DNA of 25,858 bases. It comes from Anaerolineae bacterium (GTDB lineage: Bacteria; Chloroflexota; Anaerolineae; B4-G1). Positions 22,774 to 25,858 of the stretch are shown one piece after another. Every line of letters begins with the position of its first letter. The first letter of the stretch is position 1. The position numbers were made by a program, and so were the translations under genes. The stretch lies in assembly GCA_016783285.1 (NCBI GenBank), contig JADHWW010000127.1:1-25858 (forward strand), given 5' to 3'. The notes under the pieces were generated by a model. That model had not been told where the DNA came from and ran no database searches. It worked only from the letters and a program-made list of their open reading frames with translations.

Positions 22774-23562
22774 TCATACACCCCCCCAATATGTACCGTC
22801 TCCAAGCCTTAACCTAGCCTCGACCACTCTGTCGTTCTCATTGACTCTGGTCATAACTGAGGCCCAGACGAGATAAGTTGCGTCGAAATCGTTGCTTACC
22901 TGTACTTCCAAAACAGTCGTTTCGGTAGGGCACGAAGACAAAGGAACATCCTCTGCTGGACTCGCATAGGCAATTGTCGGTTTCAATTTGCTGCTGGTAA
23001 TCGCCCCATCCGGCACAGTGAGCGCCATCCCTGCGATGGGCACGCTGCGGATCAACTCCCGTGGGCTCAACGTCTCCCCGCCCACCGTGATCTCCAGGTA
23101 GCGGTCGCCGTTCCAGGTGCTGGTCGGGATACCGCCGCTGGTCTGGCTGCCCAGCCCCACGCTGAGCAGCCCGTCGGCCACCGGCACAGCCGCATGGCTC
23201 TCTGGTCTCCGCACCAGGTTGCCGCCGGTGGAGGCGTCGTACAGCGCGAAGGTCATCCCATAGTTGTTGTCCGTTACTGGCGGGCCATCGGGATTGGCCA
23301 GGCGGCCCTGGTAGTTGACGGTCGTGGCGCTGGGGCCGGGGGCGCTGGCAGGGCTTGCCAGTGGCTTGGCCCACACCTGCGCGGTAGCGACCAGCAACGC
23401 CACCAGCAGCAGCGTGCCGCCGTTGGGCATCAGCCAGCGTAGCACGCGGTGGAGGTGACCCGGCTGAATCTGGGTCTCCTGGGGCGAATTGCGCCGCCGG
23501 TCGGCGCGATACTGCTCGACCATCTCGGCAAAGTACATCAAGAAACTCCTGTGCTTGTTCAT
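22774..23562 (-). CDS. Membrane-anchored beta-rich surface protein, frameshifted near its end
   Basis: 262 residues as encoded. A charged cytoplasmic N-terminus (YFAEMVEQYRADRRR) with RWLMPNGG leads into one membrane helix (TLLLVALLVATAQVWA, about residues 49-65). The outside part begins TTVNYQGRLANPDGPP and has GLLSVGLGSQT, WNGDRYLEITVGGETLSPRELI and PDGAITSSKL. This repeat-like pattern is common in Chloroflexota surface proteins resembling phage tail-fibre modules; I have no functional assignment. A GAGAGG ribosome site precedes ATG 23562. A seven-G run three codons before the stop shifts the frame away from about 50 more plausible codons, so the gene is broken, phase-variable or mis-assembled. 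Confidence 0.7.
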   Translation of the reverse strand: MNKHRSFLMYFAEMVEQYRADRRRNSPQETQIQPGHLHRVLRWLMPNGGTLLLVALLVATAQVWAKPLASPASAPGPSATTVNYQGRLANPDGPPVTDNNYGMTFALYDASTGGNLVRRPESHAAVPVADGLLSVGLGSQTSGGIPTSTWNGDRYLEITVGGETLSPRELIRSVPIAGMALTVPDGAITSSKLKPTIAYASPAEDVPLSSCPTETTVLEVQVSNDFDATYLVWASVMTRVNENDRVVEARLRLGDGTYWGGV

Positions 23563-23593
23563 TTGTGTTACCTCTCGATGATCTTGGTTCGGT

Positions 23594-23622
23594 TTGACTT
23601 ACATGCTGAGCACGGGTATAAT
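23594..23622 (+). promoter_or_regulatory. Promoter of the VapBC-like module
   Basis: TTGACT (23594-23599), a 17-base spacer and a perfect TATAAT (23617-23622) face the antitoxin gene at 23704 and would leave a leader of about 75 bases. The box lies just upstream of the divergent surface-protein gene. Confidence 0.75.
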
Positions 23623-23703
23623 GAATTTGACACCGGTACTATAGGCACCTCCTGCAAAGAGCGACACGATGGTCGAATGATGCGAATATGATGAGGATCG
23701 CCG

Positions 23704-23973
23704 ATGCGTTCTGTAATCACCCTACCTAGCCAATTGTACGAACACCTGGCACTCAAGAGTCAACGACTCAGGCGCACGCCCGAAGAGGTGGTGACCGACC
23801 TGGTACGGCGGTATCTGGGCGGGCCTGATGACCGCTGGCTGGCCGAGTTCCAGGCGCTGCTCGCCCGCGTCCAGGCCAGGACCGCCGCTTTTTCGTCCGA
23901 CGAGATCGAGGCCGACATCACGTTGGCCGCCGCTGAAGCCAGGGAACTACGTCGTGCCCGTCGTGCTGCTTGA
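23704..23973 (+). CDS. Antitoxin of a PIN toxin module
   Basis: An 89-residue protein. MRSVITLPSQLYEHLALKSQRLRRTPEEVVTDLVRRYL is a ribbon-helix-helix-like N-terminus: a short beta strand and two helices. A charged helical C-terminus (EFQALLARVQARTAAF..DEIEADI) would wrap the toxin. It overlaps the PIN gene by 20 bases and has a strong promoter upstream. The ribosome site is modest (GAGGAT before ATG 23704). Confidence 0.75.
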   Translation: MRSVITLPSQLYEHLALKSQRLRRTPEEVVTDLVRRYLGGPDDRWLAEFQALLARVQARTAAFSSDEIEADITLAAAEARELRRARRAA

Positions 23974-24400
23974 CACCAACATCTGGGGGTCGGCGTTCAT
24001 CAACCCCCACGGCTTCCCCGCTCGTCTCAAGGATGCCTGGATGGCTGGGCAGTTTGACGTTGTCTTGTCCATTCCGCTCCTCGAAGAGATCGCCGACGTG
24101 CTAACCCGTCCACGCATCCAGACCAAGTACGGCTTGTCCACCGAAGAGATCGAGCAATTCCTGCGTCTGTTGCAGGAGCGCGCCACCCACGTCACCCCGA
24201 CCGGTGAGTTCGACCTCTGCCGTGACCCCGACGATGATCTGATTCTGGAGACGGCTGTTCTGGGTGACGCGCGGTACACCGTCAGTCGTGACGATGACCT
24301 CAAGAGTGATGACGATTTGGTGGCACAGATGAGGTCGCGCGGTGTGGAAGTGCTCACTGTGCAGCATTTCCTTGAGCGGTTGGACGCAGGCACATTGTAG
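23954..24400 (+). CDS. PIN-domain ribonuclease toxin (COG1569 type)
   Basis: A 148-residue protein. The PIN acidic residues are Asp in VVLLDTNIWGSAF, Glu in LLEEIADVL, Asp in CRDPDDDLILETA and Asp in VSRDDDLKS. DPDDDLILETA is typical of the COG1569 family of putative toxins. The frame is open much further upstream, but that part is out-of-frame antitoxin sequence; GTG 23954, with AGGGA upstream, puts the start directly before the first PIN strand and overlaps the antitoxin gene by 20 bases. It is not closely similar to the PIN toxin at 3753. Confidence 0.82.
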   Translation: MPVVLLDTNIWGSAFINPHGFPARLKDAWMAGQFDVVLSIPLLEEIADVLTRPRIQTKYGLSTEEIEQFLRLLQERATHVTPTGEFDLCRDPDDDLILETAVLGDARYTVSRDDDLKSDDDLVAQMRSRGVEVLTVQHFLERLDAGTL

Positions 24401-24489
24401 GTTCTGCCTCTAAGCGTGTCACATCGCTACTGGCCCCGCCACCAGCAGCACGGCCAACAACACGATTGTGCGAATCCTTATTACCCGAC

Positions 24490-24786
24490 GCAGAGTGGTG
24501 CGTATGGATGGTGCTCCCTGAAATAGTACTCCCGTTTTCGTCTTCCAGATGAGAGATGACGCGGCTATTACCACCAGTCTCTTCATCGTACCTGGAATTC
24601 ACGCGCACGAAGATAAGATACGTGGTATCCAAGCGTGCCGCCGTTGGGCATCAGCCAGCGCAGGAAGCGGGGCAGGCGGCCCGGTTGCCGTGGTTGTATG
24701 TCCTGTTCCAGCGCTGTCGTACGCCGTTCGGCGCAGTGGCGCTCATATGCCTCCGCAAGGTGGTAGATAAGACTCTCTTGGTGGAG
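24490..24786 (-). pseudogene. Internally deleted copy of the surface-protein gene
   Basis: On the minus strand, frame one reads LHQESLIYHLAEAYERHCAE, then LPRFLRWLMPNGGT, matching the N-terminus of the gene at 23562. A 29-base stretch is identical at 23411-23439 and 24632-24660. Directly after PNGGT, in another frame, LDTTYLIFVRVNSRYDE matches FDATYLVWASVMTRVNE near the other gene's C-terminus. About 180 residues are therefore missing and the join is out of frame. The start codon is also gone: a TAA lies upstream in frame. Further downstream is a hydrophobic run that may be a displaced membrane helix. A toxin-antitoxin module now lies between the two copies. Confidence 0.75.
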
Positions 24787-24911
24787 TTAAGAACCCTGAT
24801 GCCATAGGCCGTCATAAGAGCCAATCCAGCGGCGGATGGATCGGATGCTGGTTAGCATCAAGGATTTGCACGATCTCTGCTACAAGTACCGCGACGGGGC
24901 GAAATTGGCTC

Positions 24912-24939
24912 TTGACAACACTCCCGATTCCACTATACT
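24912..24939 (+). promoter_or_regulatory. Promoter of the acyl-CoA synthetase gene
   Basis: TTGACA (24912-24917) and TATACT (24934-24939), 16 bases apart, predict a start near 24946 and a leader of about 90 bases before ATG 25037. I see no obvious riboswitch or attenuator in the leader. Confidence 0.75.
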
Positions 24940-25036
24940 ATGTTCAGGGAAATTGTTCCTGGTCTTGGGGCTCCGCTCCTGTCACTCCCTATCAAGGAGA
25001 TGCCCCACCTGCTCATAAACAAAAGGAGGCATAACG

Positions 25037-25858
25037 ATGGAAAAGCCCTGGCTGTCTCACTACGAAGAAGGGGTCCCGCCCGAGGTGGAGATACCGGATC
25101 ACCCGGTCACTCAAAACCTCATCAGTACTGCCGAAAAGTATCCCAACAACACAGCAACGATTTTCGGCAACGTGGTCGAGCCTCTAGGCAACGCGCTCAT
25201 GGACGCCAAGATGGATTACCGAAGGTTGCTTGACCTGACGTACCGCTTTGCTGCCGCGTTGCAACAGTTGGGGGTCAAGAAAGGGGATCGGGTGGCCATA
25301 CACCTACCCAACTGCCCTCAATTCCCCATCGCCTACTACGCCACGCTGATGATCGGCGGCATCGTCGTCCCGTGCAACCCCTCATACGTAGCCCGCGAGA
25401 TGGCGCATCAGTTGAACGACTCCGGCGCGGAGACGATCATTACCCTCAGCCTGATGTACCCAATCGCGAAACAGATTCGCGCCGAGACCTCGCTCAAGCA
25501 GGTCATCGTCACCAACATCAAAGAGTATTTCCCCGGCCTGCTCAAGTTCCTGTTCACCGTCGCCACAGAGAAGAAAGAGGGGCACTACCAGGACATCTCC
25601 GGCGACGCCAACACCTATTGGTTCCAGGACATCCTTGCCAGTGCACCAGCCAGGCCTACCCCGGTGGAGATTGACATGGAGGACGCTGCCGTGCTAATGT
25701 ACACCGGCGGCACCACCGGCGTCTCCAAAGGAGCTCAGTTGACCCACCGGAACATTCAGGCCAACGCCGTGCAGACTCGGGCCTGGTTCCCCCGCCTGGT
25801 CGAGGGCCAGGAGACGATTCTGACCTCGCTGACCCTGTACCACAGTTACGCGATGACC
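25037..25858 (+). CDS. Long-chain acyl-CoA synthetase (AMP-binding), N-terminal part
   Basis: 274 codons, open to the window edge. It belongs to the ANL superfamily, which activates fatty acids with ATP and then CoA. Visible blocks are YRRLLDLTYRFAAALQQLGVKKGDRVAI, LPNCPQFPIAYYATLMIGGIVVPCNP, and the phosphate-binding core YTGGTTGVSKGAQLTHRN, followed by LPLYHSYAMT-like LTLYHSYAMT at the edge. AAAGGAGG lies seven bases before ATG 25037. Family members run to about 550-600 residues, so roughly half is present. Likely a fatty-acid uptake or beta-oxidation gene. Confidence 0.9.
   Translation, partial: MEKPWLSHYEEGVPPEVEIPDHPVTQNLISTAEKYPNNTATIFGNVVEPLGNALMDAKMDYRRLLDLTYRFAAALQQLGVKKGDRVAIHLPNCPQFPIAYYATLMIGGIVVPCNPSYVAREMAHQLNDSGAETIITLSLMYPIAKQIRAETSLKQVIVTNIKEYFPGLLKFLFTVATEKKEGHYQDISGDANTYWFQDILASAPARPTPVEIDMEDAAVLMYTGGTTGVSKGAQLTHRNIQANAVQTRAWFPRLVEGQETILTSLTLYHSYAMT

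Noticed and set aside
24836..25018. 60-codon plus-strand frame before the acyl-CoA synthetase gene
   Set aside because: It contains the promoter boxes at 24912-24939 and has no ribosome site.
24940..25036. Possible riboswitch or attenuator in the acyl-CoA synthetase leader
   Set aside because: No conserved aptamer pattern or terminator hairpin with a T-run could be found by eye.

Overview
The window reads as a G+C-rich bacterial chromosome, most likely from the Chloroflexota (Anaerolineae-like). This rests on a bacterial Elp3, a DUF58/transglutaminase gene pair, a PPi-type phosphofructokinase and small PIN and DUF6516 toxin modules, all common in that phylum. The assignment is an inference from gene content; no rRNA or other marker is present.

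Layout. Positions 1-3369: the start of an IS transposase pointing left, a HigB-like toxin apparently cut short by it, its HigA antitoxin, a LarA-family nickel racemase/epimerase, and 6-phosphogluconate dehydrogenase. The gene pair larA-gnd overlaps. Positions 3389-4433: a Phd/PIN toxin-antitoxin pair with a clear promoter and palindrome, then an orphan coding-like tail. Positions 4452-5744: PPi-phosphofructokinase.

Positions 5784-10334 hold the most interesting block. It is a lower-G+C, tightly packed four-gene operon with its own promoter: a DNA methyltransferase, a Cas4-like Fe-S PD-(D/E)XK nuclease, a winged-helix protein and an ORC/Cdc6-like AAA ATPase. The combination looks like a mobile anti-phage or genome-defence system that does not match BREX, DISARM or classical restriction-modification as I know them. 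Positions 10358-11167: a sugar-acid epimerase resembling IolO, so the island appears to sit between carbohydrate genes.

Positions 11256-15632 (minus strand): an operon of a Trm9-like methyltransferase, a DUF58 protein and a membrane transglutaminase, driven by a promoter that would make a leaderless mRNA. Positions 15724-20668 (plus strand): a gamma-glutamyltransferase-family hydrolase, Elp3 and a FabH-type ketosynthase. Elp3 makes the substrate that eukaryotic Trm9 methylates, so their closeness is notable.

Positions 20669-25036 are accessory, repeat-bearing and decaying. They hold a possible 46-residue peptide gene, about 0.8 kb of gene-free DNA with inverted repeats, a DUF6516 toxin-antitoxin pair, a surface-protein gene broken at a seven-G run, a VapBC-like pair, and a deleted second copy of the surface-protein gene. 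Positions 25037-25858: the start of an acyl-CoA synthetase gene that runs off the window.

Four toxin-antitoxin modules and one putative defence operon in 26 kb mark this as an accessory-rich region spliced into central carbon, tRNA-modification and lipid genes.
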